Program-made: the position numbers and the translations under genes
Assembly (NCBI RefSeq): GCF_963676685.1
Contig: NC_092350.1
Location: 65,403,674 to 65,467,673 of the forward strand
From: Mytilus edulis
Taxonomy: Eukaryota; Mollusca; Bivalvia; Mytilida; Mytilidae
Direction of reading: 5' to 3'
Length of the DNA: 64,000 bases
In this document: positions 34,501 through 43,159 of the stretch, in pieces
Numbering within the stretch: the stretch's first letter is position 1
How the letters are laid out: every line of letters starts with the position of its first letter
Notes under the pieces: model-generated
Seen by the model: only the letters and a program-made list of their open reading frames with translations
Database searches by the model: none
Told to the model about the DNA's origin: nothing

Positions 34501-36133
34501 CTGTCCTTATTAAGCAAGTTTATATTTGCCAATTTTGTTTTCAGTTTGACATGTTTAAGGGTTTTTTTTAATTTCAGGGTTGTAGAGAGTCCATAGTACA
34601 GTTTTTAGAGGACACAGTGCTCTCAGTAATTGGAGTGGCATTGTCAATAACAGTACTTGTGGTAAGAATTGTGTAAACACTCTTGAACTTATTTGTGCTA
34701 ACCTTTTCTCTCTAAATTTATGAGGTTGGAGGGATGGGGAATGGGTTGGATGAATCATACCCTTCATGTATTAACTATGCCCTTGCCATAGTAGAGGAGG
34801 CATTAAGTTTTACCCTTGTTCGTAGTATTCGTCCCCAAAATTGGTTTCTGTTACCTGACTTTAGTTTGCCTCAACCAAATGTTATGTAACGTATACACAA
34901 TAAAATTGAGAATGGAAATGGGGACATTTGTCAAAGAGACAACAACCAAGCCATAACAGACAACAGCAGATGATCACCAACAGGTCTTCAATGCAGCGAA
35001 AAATTCCCACACCTGAAGGCGTCCTTCAGCTTGCCCCTAAACAAATAAATATACTAGTTCAGTGATAATGAACGCCATACTAAGCTCTGAATTGTACACA
35101 AGAAACTAGAATTAAAACTAATGCAAGACTAACAAAGGCCAGAGGCTCCTGACTTTGGAAAGGTGCAAAAATGTGGCAGGGTTAAACATGTTTATGAGAT
35201 CGCAACCCTCCCCTTATACCTCTAGTTAATGTAGAAAAGTAAACACATAACAATACGCACATTAAAATTCAGTTCAAGAGAAGTTCGAGTCTGATGTCAG
35301 AAGATGTAACCAATGAAAATAAACAAAATGACAATGCTTATTTCCACAAAAGACAGATTAAGTCTGAAATTGTGTGGGGTCACTTTTACCATTAATGAGT
35401 TGTGCTCTTTTATAAACATTGAATTTGTGGAATTTTTTGTTTCCGTTTTATAACTTTGATTTGCCACAACCAAATGCTATGAAACTTATACACAATGCTT
35501 ATTACCACAAAGCATTTGGTACTATATACACATTCTTGGAGCTTTATGCATGTATATGTAAATATGTCAAGAAAATTTGGAGATCATGAAACTAAATCAT
35601 GCAGTTGTGTGCAAAGGGCTCAATCTGAATTAAGTATCTGCCACAATAAGCTGGGCTGCAGTTCCACAATAGAGCTCGAAAATACTGGAAGTTTCTGAAA
35701 GTAAGCAAAATCATTTTTATAAACTGCAAAAAAAAAAATAAAAGAATAAAATTATACAATATCTGTTAACATAGAAGTAATTTTAAAATGATTTAACGTT
35801 TCACAGTGTTGATGCCCCCGCCATAGCGGAAGGGAGTATTAAGTTTTACCCTCTTTAGTCTGTTCATAGGTTCATACGTCCATACATCCCAAACATCCCA
35901 AAATTGGTTTCCGTTCTCTAACTTGAGTTTGCCTTCACCAAATGTTATTTTGAATTTGTATTTTTCAGGTCTTGCTGTTAGCCATTTGCTTAACATCAGC
36001 CCTTATCCACAAACTAAGAAGGCCACCATTGATGTCAAACCATGACGACGATGTTGTTTATGAGATGGCAAGAAGCCAAGAGAAGTCACCTTATCCAACC
36101 AGAGGCCCATATGCTAACTTGTACAATAGTTGA
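19512..36133 (+). CDS. Tetraspanin (seven exons, about 313 residues)
   Basis: Exons: 19512-19577, 24637-24837, 28060-28134, 31689-31793, 32882-33127, 34578-34661 and 35969-36133, all with GT-AG borders and all in phase 0, giving one open frame. Tetraspanins span the plasma or endosomal membrane four times and organise partner proteins into microdomains. Membrane segments lie at about residues 9-37, 53-77, 85-110 and 246-272. The large extracellular loop (about 112-244) has the family hallmark CCG (152-154), PLSCC (189-193) and a cysteine in GC (233), eight cysteines in all. The C-terminal tail ends in YANLYNS; YANL (307-310) is a YxxPhi sorting motif, as in lysosomal tetraspanins such as CD63. 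At 313 residues it is longer than most family members (about 230-280), mainly through the loop and tail. The exact orthologue is not decided. Confidence 0.93.
19578..21137. other. Tetraspanin intron 1, left part
   Basis: AT-rich intronic sequence without recognisable elements. Intron 1 as a whole runs 19578-24636. Confidence 0.6.
21143..22402. mobile_element. DNA element with 16-bp inverted ends in intron 1
   Basis: The ends are CAGTGTTCTCCCCAGG and its exact complement. A 5-bp direct repeat tgtac flanks it (21138-21142, 22403-22407). The right part holds a short duplicated phrase around 'gaaaattatacatcgcggg'. No transposase, so non-autonomous. The superfamily is open: the ends resemble hAT, but the duplication is 5 bp. 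Confidence 0.8.
23084..23289. mobile_element. MITE, CAGTCTGC ends
   Basis: The ends CAGTCTGCA and its near complement (GCGCAGACTG) are flanked by acatta (23078-23083, 23290-23295). It shares 'gttagccact' and 'gccccagactagtaaa' with the copy at 28165-28311. Confidence 0.75.
23410..23940 (+). repeat. REP1, long copy in intron 1
   Basis: Starts 'aaaattgagaatggaaatgg' and continues through 'ggccagaggctcctgacttg' and 'gagaagtccgagtctgatgt'. Collinear with 28316-28860. Confidence 0.88.
24110..24300. repeat. Low-complexity G run and 'ctctaatcttca' repeats
   Basis: A G-rich run at about 24121-24146 is followed by three or four copies of 'tctctaatcttcattttt'. The small frame at 24208 is repeat translation. 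Confidence 0.7.
24637..24837 (+). CDS. Tetraspanin exon 2
   Basis: Acceptor ctatttcag, donor gtaagt, 67 codons (residues 23-89). Encodes the rest of membrane segment 1, the small loop and segment 2 ending 'GIIGIYGAARPRRWALIM'. Confidence 0.92.
25242..25385. mobile_element. MITE, 144 bp, intron 2
   Basis: Inverted ends of about 28 bp: 'tgaatgcttctttttgtaa' on the left and 'ttacaaaaagaagcattca' on the right. No coding capacity. Confidence 0.8.
25390..26915. other. Intron 2, non-coding
   Basis: No gene or defined repeat recognised. Confidence 0.5.
26921..27098 (+). repeat. REP1, short copy in intron 2
   Basis: 'aaaattgagaatggaaatgg' through 'ggaggcgtccttcagctggc'. Ends soon after 'atactagttcagtgataa'. 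The overlapping frame at 26849 is not a gene. Confidence 0.85.
27170..27255. repeat. Hairpin, two 39-bp arms
   Basis: Arms 27170-27208 and 27217-27255 are inverted copies with one mismatch around the 8-base loop aaactatt. Likely a short foldback element just downstream of the REP1 copy. Confidence 0.88.
28060..28134 (+). CDS. Tetraspanin exon 3
   Basis: Acceptor taatttcag, donor gtaagt, 25 codons (residues 90-114) encoding membrane segment 3 (FLICLVCVTLTLLGGTIYCF). Confidence 0.92.
28165..28311. mobile_element. MITE, CAGTCTGC ends
   Basis: Second copy of the 23084-23289 family, starting 30 bp after the exon 3 donor. Inverted ends CAGTCTGCAC and GTGCAGACTG. Confidence 0.72.
28316..28905 (+). 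repeat. REP1, longest copy, intron 3
   Basis: Collinear with 23410-23940 and extends further on the right ('acaatccctcccgttagggg'). Confidence 0.85.
28957..30290. mobile_element. TA-flanked DNA element carrying a 14-bp motif array
   Basis: Ends TGGGCGTTTTTCAATAAAA and its complement, extending to about 24 bp with few mismatches, are flanked by TA on both sides, as in Tc1/mariner-type elements. No transposase frame. The body carries about ten copies of GTTTCGTAGGGGAC or one- to three-base variants, in both orientations, between 29132 and 29925. Open frames at 29887-30120 (-) and 30103-30384 (+) show no recognisable domain. It lies in tetraspanin intron 3. Confidence 0.8.
29132..29163. repeat. 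Perfect hairpin of the 14-bp motif
   Basis: GTTTCGTAGGGGAC, loop aaaa, then the exact inverted copy. Other copies of the motif: 29326, 29350, 29369, 29504 (inverted), 29535, 29550, 29707, 29898. Confidence 0.92.
30838..31082. mobile_element. MITE, about 60-bp inverted ends, intron 3
   Basis: Left end 'ggcttgcttgctttgcttgt' and right end 'aaacaaagcaagcaagctat' are inverted copies, and the match extends outward through 'aaaactttgg' and 'gctgatttcc'. Confidence 0.8.
31689..31793 (+). CDS. Tetraspanin exon 4
   Basis: Acceptor ccatttcag, donor gtatac, 35 codons (residues 115-149), first helix of the large extracellular loop. Confidence 0.9.
31885..32000. repeat. MITE-like fragment, 'ctgtggattcat' family
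   Basis: 'gtgaattcatttattttttc' and 'catgggtaccaatttttgtg' match the family at 11726. Confidence 0.5.
32236..32335 (+). repeat. Dispersed repeat with G-rich core
   Basis: 'aattaagttaagaggggg', a short G-rich core, then 'aaaaaactatgtgaattaag' and 'gtccttcatt'-like sequence. The same frame of sequence at 58990-59115 has a much longer G-rich core. Confidence 0.7.
32523..32680 (-). CDS. Possible antisense terminal exon, unrecognised
   Basis: On the minus strand inside tetraspanin intron 4. A good acceptor (ttttttgtttcaag) is followed by about 52 open codons to a TAA. The peptide is protein-like, with 'CYGHARQGGWQFEIVNN' and 'LLALIGGDCIHFEVGT' at the end. No family recognised and no partner exon found. 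It could be a relic of a retroposed or transferred gene, or a chance frame. Confidence 0.25.
32882..33127 (+). CDS. Tetraspanin exon 5
   Basis: Acceptor atgacag, donor gtaagt, 82 codons (residues 150-231). Carries the CCG motif at its start and VPLSCC in the middle, seven of the eight loop cysteines; this is the partner-binding part of the large loop. Confidence 0.93.
33143..33240 (+). repeat. REP2 fragment, intron 5
   Basis: 'gatgtggtatgattgccaat', 'acaactctccactagagacc', 'aacaactataggtca'. Begins 15 bp after the exon 5 donor. Confidence 0.8.
33750..33990 (+). repeat. REP2 copy, intron 5
   Basis: 'tatggccttcaacttggagc', 'gaacagcaagctatta', 'caacaggctcctgggg'. Collinear with 1-215. Confidence 0.8.
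34345..34410 (+). repeat. SINE tail fragment, intron 5
   Basis: 'gaatatgcat', 'tgctgctggacattaa', 'gcagccatcaacatc'; diverged tail of the family at 18075. Confidence 0.5.
34578..34661 (+). CDS. Tetraspanin exon 6
   Basis: Acceptor taatttcag, donor gtaaga, 28 codons (residues 232-259). Starts with the GC motif and enters membrane segment 4. Confidence 0.92.
34766..35690 (+). repeat. Dispersed repeat interrupted by REP1
   Basis: The outer repeat ('cattaagttttacccttgtt', 'aaattggtttctgttacc', 'gcctcaaccaaatgttatg') has relatives at 35455-35520 and 35800-35960. It is cut at 34901/35331 by a REP1 copy; the uncut site 'atacacaatgcttatt' is visible at about 35491. Confidence 0.75.
34902..35330 (+). 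mobile_element. REP1 copy with 5-bp target duplication
   Basis: The direct repeat acaat flanks it (34897-34901, 35331-35335). This gives the element's left end as 'aaaattgagaatgg' and shows REP1 moves as a unit. No terminal inverted repeat, no coding frame. Other copies continue beyond its right end. Confidence 0.75.
35800..35965 (+). repeat. Dispersed repeat next to exon 7
   Basis: 'gatgcccccgccatagcgga', 'aaattggtttccgttctc', 'gccttcaccaaatgttat'; same family as 34766-34900, ending right at the polypyrimidine tract of the last intron. Confidence 0.7.
35969..36133 (+). CDS. Tetraspanin exon 7, C-terminus
   Basis: Acceptor gtatttttcag, 54 codons then TGA (36131-36133). Finishes membrane segment 4 and encodes a 41-residue cytoplasmic tail with an acidic patch (NHDDDVVYEM) and the terminal YANLYNS sorting motif. 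Confidence 0.92.
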   Translation, partial: VLLLAICLTSALIHKLRRPPLMSNHDDDVVYEMARSQEKSPYPTRGPYANLYNS

Positions 36134-36265
36134 ATTATTAGTGCGTCGCATTTAGTCACCATTTAATGACTATAAAAAAATCATGTTAGGTAATGGATTT
36201 GTGTAACCCTTATGTCAGAAGAATTCCCATTTAGATAGATCTGTTATGAATGTTTGAAGTATTAT

Positions 36266-36472
36266 TGTAAACCAACTAGTTTTCACGAGTGATTTATTTC
36301 GTGTCTTTGCGAATAGAAAAATAACACAATTATAAATCATTGTGAATATGTAAAACTTCATTTAGCTACATAAGTCAAGTTTGAAAACCACGAAATTTAA
36401 TCTCTGCCAAATGGGCTAGTTAGCGCCTAACACGAAATAAAGTATGGATCCGTGAAAATAAGTTGGTTTACA
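36266..36472. mobile_element. MITE in the tetraspanin 3' region
   Basis: TGTAAACCAACT at 36266-36277 and its inverted copy at 36461-36472, with 'tttcacgag/ccgtgaaaa' just inside. An AATAAA (36436-36441) within it is the first polyadenylation hexamer after the stop codon. Confidence 0.75.
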
Positions 36473-39400
36473 GTTTTTGAGAAAGATAATAAAAAGTTTG
36501 TACATGTACAAGTATTGTTTAGAAATGAGATTGAGCGAAAGTGAATTTCAATACTGTTATTATCATTTTTATATTAGTAGAAGTAGATAAGTCATAAAAT
36601 TTCACCATAACTTGAATTGGGTCCAACGTTTTTAAAATTCAGTGTATTTTAATTCATGGAAGTATGTTAAAAGCTAAACTTGTTTTCTGCAATTGTTCAA
36701 CCCTATAATTATTCTGGTTTTCAGTAAAGATATCATGTATACAATCAATTGTTAAGTACATGGGAATTTAAATTTTGAAAAAGAACAATATTAATTAAAT
36801 TTAGTCTTTTTTTTTAAAGATGATACAGTACATATAATAAGGTTCAGACAATAAAAAGTTTTTGTTATTGTTGAGTTATTATATGTGTATGAGAAACAAG
36901 TCATTTCTTGTAATTTAGAACACTTTTATAGGAATTGTTGTTTTTAAAACCTTTGAATAAGGAAACTAAGAAATGTCTTCTAGAAAATTACCTGCAAAAC
37001 AGTATTTAACGTAAAAAAAACATTAAAGACTATTTTTTGTGTACATTCTACAAGTAAAAAAACTCAATAACATTTTTTTCAATTTATTTATAGTTCTTAC
37101 AAAAACTTACAAACCCATGAGATCGTCTTAAAATTTCAAAGAGCAAAATTTGAACGTTAGCTAAATTAATATGTATACAGTACTGCTATGAATCCAGAAG
37201 TCTTTGGGAATTCCTAAGAAATATTTGACAATCTACTGGTGCATGTAATAATTGGTGATAACAATAATGTGACAATCTAGCTTCTAGTCAATGATTGTGA
37301 GATTTAAATTAAATGGAGTTATTTCCCTTTTTTATACTTATATATTATCTCCCTTTTTGTATGAATGTTTGAAATAGTTTGATAGAAAAGTATAAAAATT
37401 TTCTAATTTTTTTTTTTTTTTACTAATCTTTCTGAAATGTTTTTGATATATGACTTCATTTTGGAAGTTGATCATTGATATTGTTATATAAATTTTGATT
37501 AAAAATCTCTCTCCACAAGAGTTTGTATGGGATACCAGTCTAATAGTCACAACTAATTAAAATCCTTTCAGATTTGTCGTGCTGATGTTTTTTTTTCAAC
37601 CAAAAGTTTTTTTGTAGTGTTGATTATTAAGTGAAATTATGTTTGGACCAATAAATAAAAATTGTATGGTGGACCAAATTTCTAGTGAACAATCCATGAC
37701 CTTTGTAAATTCTGTTAATAGTGCTTTTCTATTTCTTTTAGTAACAGATTGCTTTATGCTGCTAAGTGCATTTATTTCAAATTTGATAGTCTGATATAGT
37801 TTTAAAGGAAGAAATATAGAAAAATAAATAAATCTTTCATTAAAATTCCTATGGTGGCCTTTTACAAGCCTTATTTTTTTTAAATTCACCATCTTTTTCA
37901 AATGGCTGTACAAAATTTGCCCTGCATACAAGTCCACATGGCTTTTCAGAATCTGTTTAATATCTGGTATACTATGTTATGTGCCTTTGTTCTGAATTTG
38001 CATGAAATATATGCCACTGGATGCTAAGCTAACAACAATCAGTCAATTAGGACATTGCTCGTTAGTTTTGCATCTGAAAAAGCATAGAAGTTAATAAATA
38101 AAGACTACCCACCTAAATATACCAAAAGATACTTATGAAAATACAGTCTCATGTACATTACTTTTCTGACACAAATAAAAATATGATACTGCACAGATCA
38201 ATTGGCTAGAAGTTTAAAAAAATCTTAGCCCTCTCCAATTTGTTGACAGAAAAAATAAACCTTGAAGTAGAAGTGAACATGATTAAAGTTGTAATTATGA
38301 CTCGCCAACATTTGTCACACATTTCTTATTTCTACTTTTTTGTACATTGTACAGTATGAATTGTATAGACACATTTAATTTTATGTCATTTAAAGATGAC
38401 TCCGATTTTTGTGGGATTTCTGCTCAATTCTTTTCACTAAATTTTATTTCTTCAACAGATCTTAAATCAAACAGGGTTACTTACTTTTTCTTCTGTTTTT
38501 TTTTTTATCCCACCATTGAGGTGCTAAACCAAAAAATCATTTAAGCATAATTTTCAAATAGTATTTTGTCTCATTGCAAATAAATCATTCCAACATTTTT
38601 TTTATATATTTTTATGTCATATTTGTTAGAGTTCATCTATTTTTGTTGTAAGAATGTTTTTGATAAAATAATTCAAATATAGGAATAAATAATTGCACTG
38701 AAACTTACACACCTTATAAAAAAGTACTGCTAATGCATATGAATGTATATGTTTAAGGAAACTAATTTTCCTGGATTATATAAAAAAAAGTTGCAATTTT
38801 GTAAAATCTTAAACATTTAAATTTGTGGTCTACCTTTTCCCATAAAATCCAGGAAATTGAAACCCCATAAATAATAATAAATCCACAGTATTGATATTCT
38901 CATTGTTTGTAAGTGTCTAATTTTTATACTATTAACCCTTCACAAACAAGTCTGACTGAGAAATGATTCTAATTCTATATTACTTTTTACCAGATTTTAT
39001 CTATTAGTATTTCAGATTTGTTGATTACAAATTTTTTATATGCATAGTAATTGCTTTTGTTAAAAGCTATTTTAGCGTTTCATATATCATTAACAAATCT
39101 GATAGTTACCTTATGTTGGAAAATTTTGAAATGCATGTACATTATATCTGTACAGCAAAACTGCAAACTTGAACATTATAAAGAATTAGATTACAAATAT
39201 TGTGAGTTATCTCCCATTATGGGTGAACAAATTTCAAGATTTTTTTTAAAGTCACACCAGCTGAATTTAAAGATCTTTTAGAAAATTCTTAACTGTAATT
39301 TGAAATTACAAAAATCTATTATTGCACACCTTATAAAGAAGAAATTAAAAAAAAAAGTGTGTTTATGAAGCTGATGCAATTTAAAAAAAAAAGGATTTCT

Positions 39401-40280
39401 GAAGTAGAAGAACAATCTGCCCTCCCAAAGAAATCAGTGTATTTATGAGATTATAATTGTTGTTTGGAATAGTTTATTGATCATCTGCTTTTTTTTCCTT
39501 TTTTTCAAAAATATTTGAAAGACAAAGTTTTCAAATGTTGAAATAGATGTACAGGGATCAAATTACATGTGCAATCTGTTCACATATTCAATTTGCATAT
39601 GTTTCATAATTGATATTATTGTATTTTATATTTGTTGAAAGATCTGTTGTATCGCCATAAAGATTATATGTTTACACCACACAAAATTGATGTAGTACAC
39701 TGTTTACACATAAAAAGAAAGTATGGTATTTATCACTCATTTTGTGTATTGTGCTGTTTATACATCATAGTATGTTAGCTTTTCACTCATTTTGTGTATT
39801 ACACTGTTTATTCATCATAGTATGTTAGCTTTTAACTCATTCTGTGTATTGTGTATATTTGTTGTGTATTAACGGCTTTTCCATAACAGAGAATAATTTG
39901 TAGCAACAGGTTGACCAAAAGTATAATTTATTTTACAAGACATTTAAAATGTAACTCTTATTAAAAAATTGTTTCAAAAGAAGAAAAAAACCACTTCAGC
40001 AATACATGTAGTTCACTATATGCTATGTTCATCATTTTTCAAAATTTCATGAAATATATTTTTTTTTAATTTAGTTGGTATTTGCAAGCAATAGGCATTA
40101 TTCAATAAGAATTACCTAATCATTTATTATGGACAGTGGTAATGCGATGTACAAACAGCCTACAAGCCCTGATTCTTACAAAGTGGTATACAGAATAATT
40201 GTTTATACAGAAGGTTGTAACACATTTATAAGTTTTGCCTTAGAAGCAAAAGTTGTTTAATTTACATTTAAATGATAGAT
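36473..40280. other. Intergenic, AT-rich
   Basis: No gene seen. It holds a SINE tail fragment at 37990-38050 ('atatgccactggatgctaag'), a 'tccacagta' MITE fragment at 38820-38890 and a 50-bp minisatellite at 39734-39860. Several AATAAA hexamers near 36490-36850 could end the tetraspanin transcript. Frames up to 113 codons here are AT-rich and not convincing. Confidence 0.5.
39734..39860 (+). repeat. Minisatellite, 50-bp unit, about 2.4 copies
   Basis: 'actcattttgtgtatt' recurs at 39735, 39785 and 39835 with 'catcatagtatgttagcttt' between. Confidence 0.85.
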
Positions 40281-40288
40281 TGAATTGA

Positions 40289-40570
40289 TTTAAGGTGGTA
40301 CCTAACACCTGAACTAAAACTAATTTGGCTCGTTTAATTTTCTTAAAATTTTGACAAAGTATTTACTTTGACCCTTTACCAAAATTTAAAAATTTGAAAA
40401 AATTTGAACCAACCGTTTAATCAGAAAAATTACACTGGTTATATAGCAGTTTGACAAAAACTTATTTTGATCATTGAGAAGCTTAATGTTCCCTTAACAA
40501 CACAACGTCATTAAAACGTTCTGTTGATTTTACAGAGTTATTTCCCTGTAGTGTTAGGTACCACCTTAAA
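40289..40570. mobile_element. MITE, TTAA-flanked, GGTGGTACCTAACAC ends
   Basis: The perfect inverted end TTTAAGGTGGTACCTAACAC is matched by its complement at 40551-40570. TTAA at both borders fits piggyBac-type target choice, though it may simply be part of the inverted repeat. Confidence 0.82.
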
Positions 40571-41387
40571 CAAATATATAATATTTAAAAAAAAAAAATT
40601 GATAAGAGAAAGCCATTTTCTTATCACTGTCTCTGCTAATTAACCTATAGAAAAAGTTTTACATACAAGCGTATAAGTTATGAATAGTGAAAATTCAGAA
40701 ATTATTTTATGCTTTTATTATTGTAATTTTTAAAGAATTGTGAGATGAATGCGACTTAAATTATTGCGATTTTGAAAAAATCTGAAAACAGGTATTTGTT
40801 TTATTGACCATAAAGGGAGTTCTTATTATCAAGACCAACCAGCTGCATTATTCCCTTTTAATAATAAAAACCTCACAATAATTTCTGAATTTACAATAAA
40901 TGAACAATAGTTGTCTTTTCCTTGGTGTGTGGTGTTCAAGGTTGTAGTTTTAAAAACTTTAACATTTTGTAAGTGAGTGTAGTTCATGGCTGTGCCATAC
41001 AAAATAATTTAGTGATATAGAAGATTTTTGTGGTATTTTGAATTCTACATTTTTACATTATTATTTTAACCATTGTGTTGTAATTGTATTAGGGGGATGA
41101 CACTCATTTGGGGAAGAAGGGGAGTGAAAAAAAACAGGGGATGTGTGATAAAGGGGATTAAAACGTGAGAATGTTGGATACTGAGGGTTGGGGAACAATT
41201 TGAAGCTGGGAAAAAGGGTAGAAAGTTGGAAGTGAAAAAAAACAAACTTATATTTGGGATTTTGGAAATAGCACCCCCTGTGTCACCCCTCTCTTGTATT
41301 ACATTTTTTTGTGATAATATGGATATTGTCTCAATGCTTAATTATTATTTTATAACTAACATTTCACCAATGATTAGAAAACATGTA

Positions 41388-41713
41388 AGGGGTCATCCGT
41401 AATTGTCAACCATTTTCCAAAGTGTACAAAACGTACACTTTTTCAGACCCCCCACCCTCCCTCAAAAAGTGTACATCAACCATATTCAGATTTCAAGACA
41501 AGAAGCAATCATTTTTATTAAAAAAATATCCTGTCTATCATAGTTTAGTTTAATATAGAAATTTGCATTGAAAAAAAACTGAAACATTTCTGACTGTTTT
41601 ATACAGTGATAAAAAAAAAAGTGTACGGTAAAAATGTTGATTTTTTAACCCCCTCCCCCCAAGTGTACGTTTTGTACACTTCGGAAAATGTTTGACAATT
41701 ATGGATGACCCCT
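41388..41713. mobile_element. MITE with about 50-bp inverted ends
   Basis: Left end 'aggggtcatccgtaattgtc' and right end 'gacaattatggatgacccct'. Inside the ends 'aagtgtac' and 'gtacactt' repeat several times, so each arm is itself palindromic. Confidence 0.85.
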
Positions 41714-41808
41714 AACTACACATGTTAAACATTGTAAATTGACCATCATTCATATAAATGTATACAGAATCACATGAAAGAATTGGAAAATCAGATATCT
41801 GTGTTAGC

Positions 41809-43156
41809 CTTAAGGAGGTAGACCTAGGTTAAGGGAGATAACTCTTTAAATCAGTCAAGCGTTTGTACAAGTCAAGTTCACCAATGTATTTTAAGCATTT
41901 ACCTGAAACAGATTGAAAATAATCTATGTAACCTAGAAGCTTAGAATATGTTTTTATACGCCCGGGACGGGACGTATTATGGTATACCGTTGTCCGTCCG
42001 TCCGTCTGTCCGTCCGTCCGTCCGTCGTCCACACTTCGGACAATAACTCAAAAACACCTACACCAATTTCCATGAAACTTAAGTGAATTGTTTATATCTA
42101 TTGACGTAAGCTCCCTTTCGTTTTTTTTTAATTTCAGATTTTAAGTTTTGGATTTATGGGGCTTTATTCATAAAAAAGGGGGGATTTTCAACACTTCGGA
42201 CAATAACTCAAAACGGCTTTCACCAATGTCCATGAAACTTTGGTGAATTGTTTATATCTATTGATGTAAGCTCCCTTTCGTTTTTTTTTAATTTCAGATT
42301 TTAAGTTTTGGATTTATGGGGCTTTATTCATAAAAAAGGGGGGATTTTCAACACTTCGGACAATAACTCAAAAAGGCTTTCACCAATGTCCATGAAACTT
42401 TGGTGAATTGTTTATATCTATTGATGTAAGCTCCCTTTCGTTTTTTTTTAATTTCAGATTTTAAGTTTTGGATTTATGGGGCTTTATTCATAAAAAAAGG
42501 GGGATTTTTAACACTTCGGACAATAACTCAAAAAGGCTTTCACCAATGTCCATGAAACTTTGGTGAATTGTTTATATCTATTGATGTAAGCTCCCTTTCA
42601 ATTTTTATAAATTTCAGATTTTAAGTTTTGGATTTATGGGGCTTATTCATAAAAAAAAAGGGTGATTTTTAACACTTCGGACAATAACTCAAAAAGGCTT
42701 TCACCAATGTCCATGAAACTTTGGTGAATTGTTTATATCTATTGATGTAAGCTCCCTTTCAATTTTTATAAATTTCAGATTTTACATTTCCGTGTTATGA
42801 ATTTTTATGCTTAAAAAAGGGGGGATTTTTCCAATTTTGGGACAATAACTAACACTTTCACAAAATTTTATGTATGGATGAAAAATTTAAGACAACAAAC
42901 TTAGTTAAATTTGAGGTAGCCTTAATAGTGCCAATTTTTTTGTGCATTTTTATTTATTATTTGGGGGGGGGGGTATTTGACAGGGCTCACACTATTTCTA
43001 GTTGATCATATAAATTCATTCAAAGCATAAAAGACAAGTTAAAAGAGCAACGGGCGTATCATGCGCTAAAGCGCAGCCCTTTATTGAAAATGGTTGACAC
43101 AAACGTACTGATGATTTTAAGAGTTATTTCCCTTAACCTAGGTCTACCACCTTAAG
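41809..43156. mobile_element. TTAA-flanked element with GTCC microsatellite and 160-bp tandem repeats
   Basis: Inverted ends of about 38 bp (left contains 'ggtagacctaggttaaggga', right its complement at about 43125-43150). Just inside lies 'cgcccgggacgggacgtatt', then a GTCC microsatellite (41992-42031), then five to six tandem units spaced 160-161 bp ('acaataactcaaa' at 42040, 42200, 42360, 42520, 42681, 42841). On the right 'gggcgtatcatgcgctaaag' closes the inner unit. No transposase. Confidence 0.85.
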
Positions 43157-43159
43157 TTA

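Noticed and set aside
37596-37937. 113-codon minus-strand frame
   Set aside because: AT-driven composition, no splice context, no domain; kept out as probable chance.
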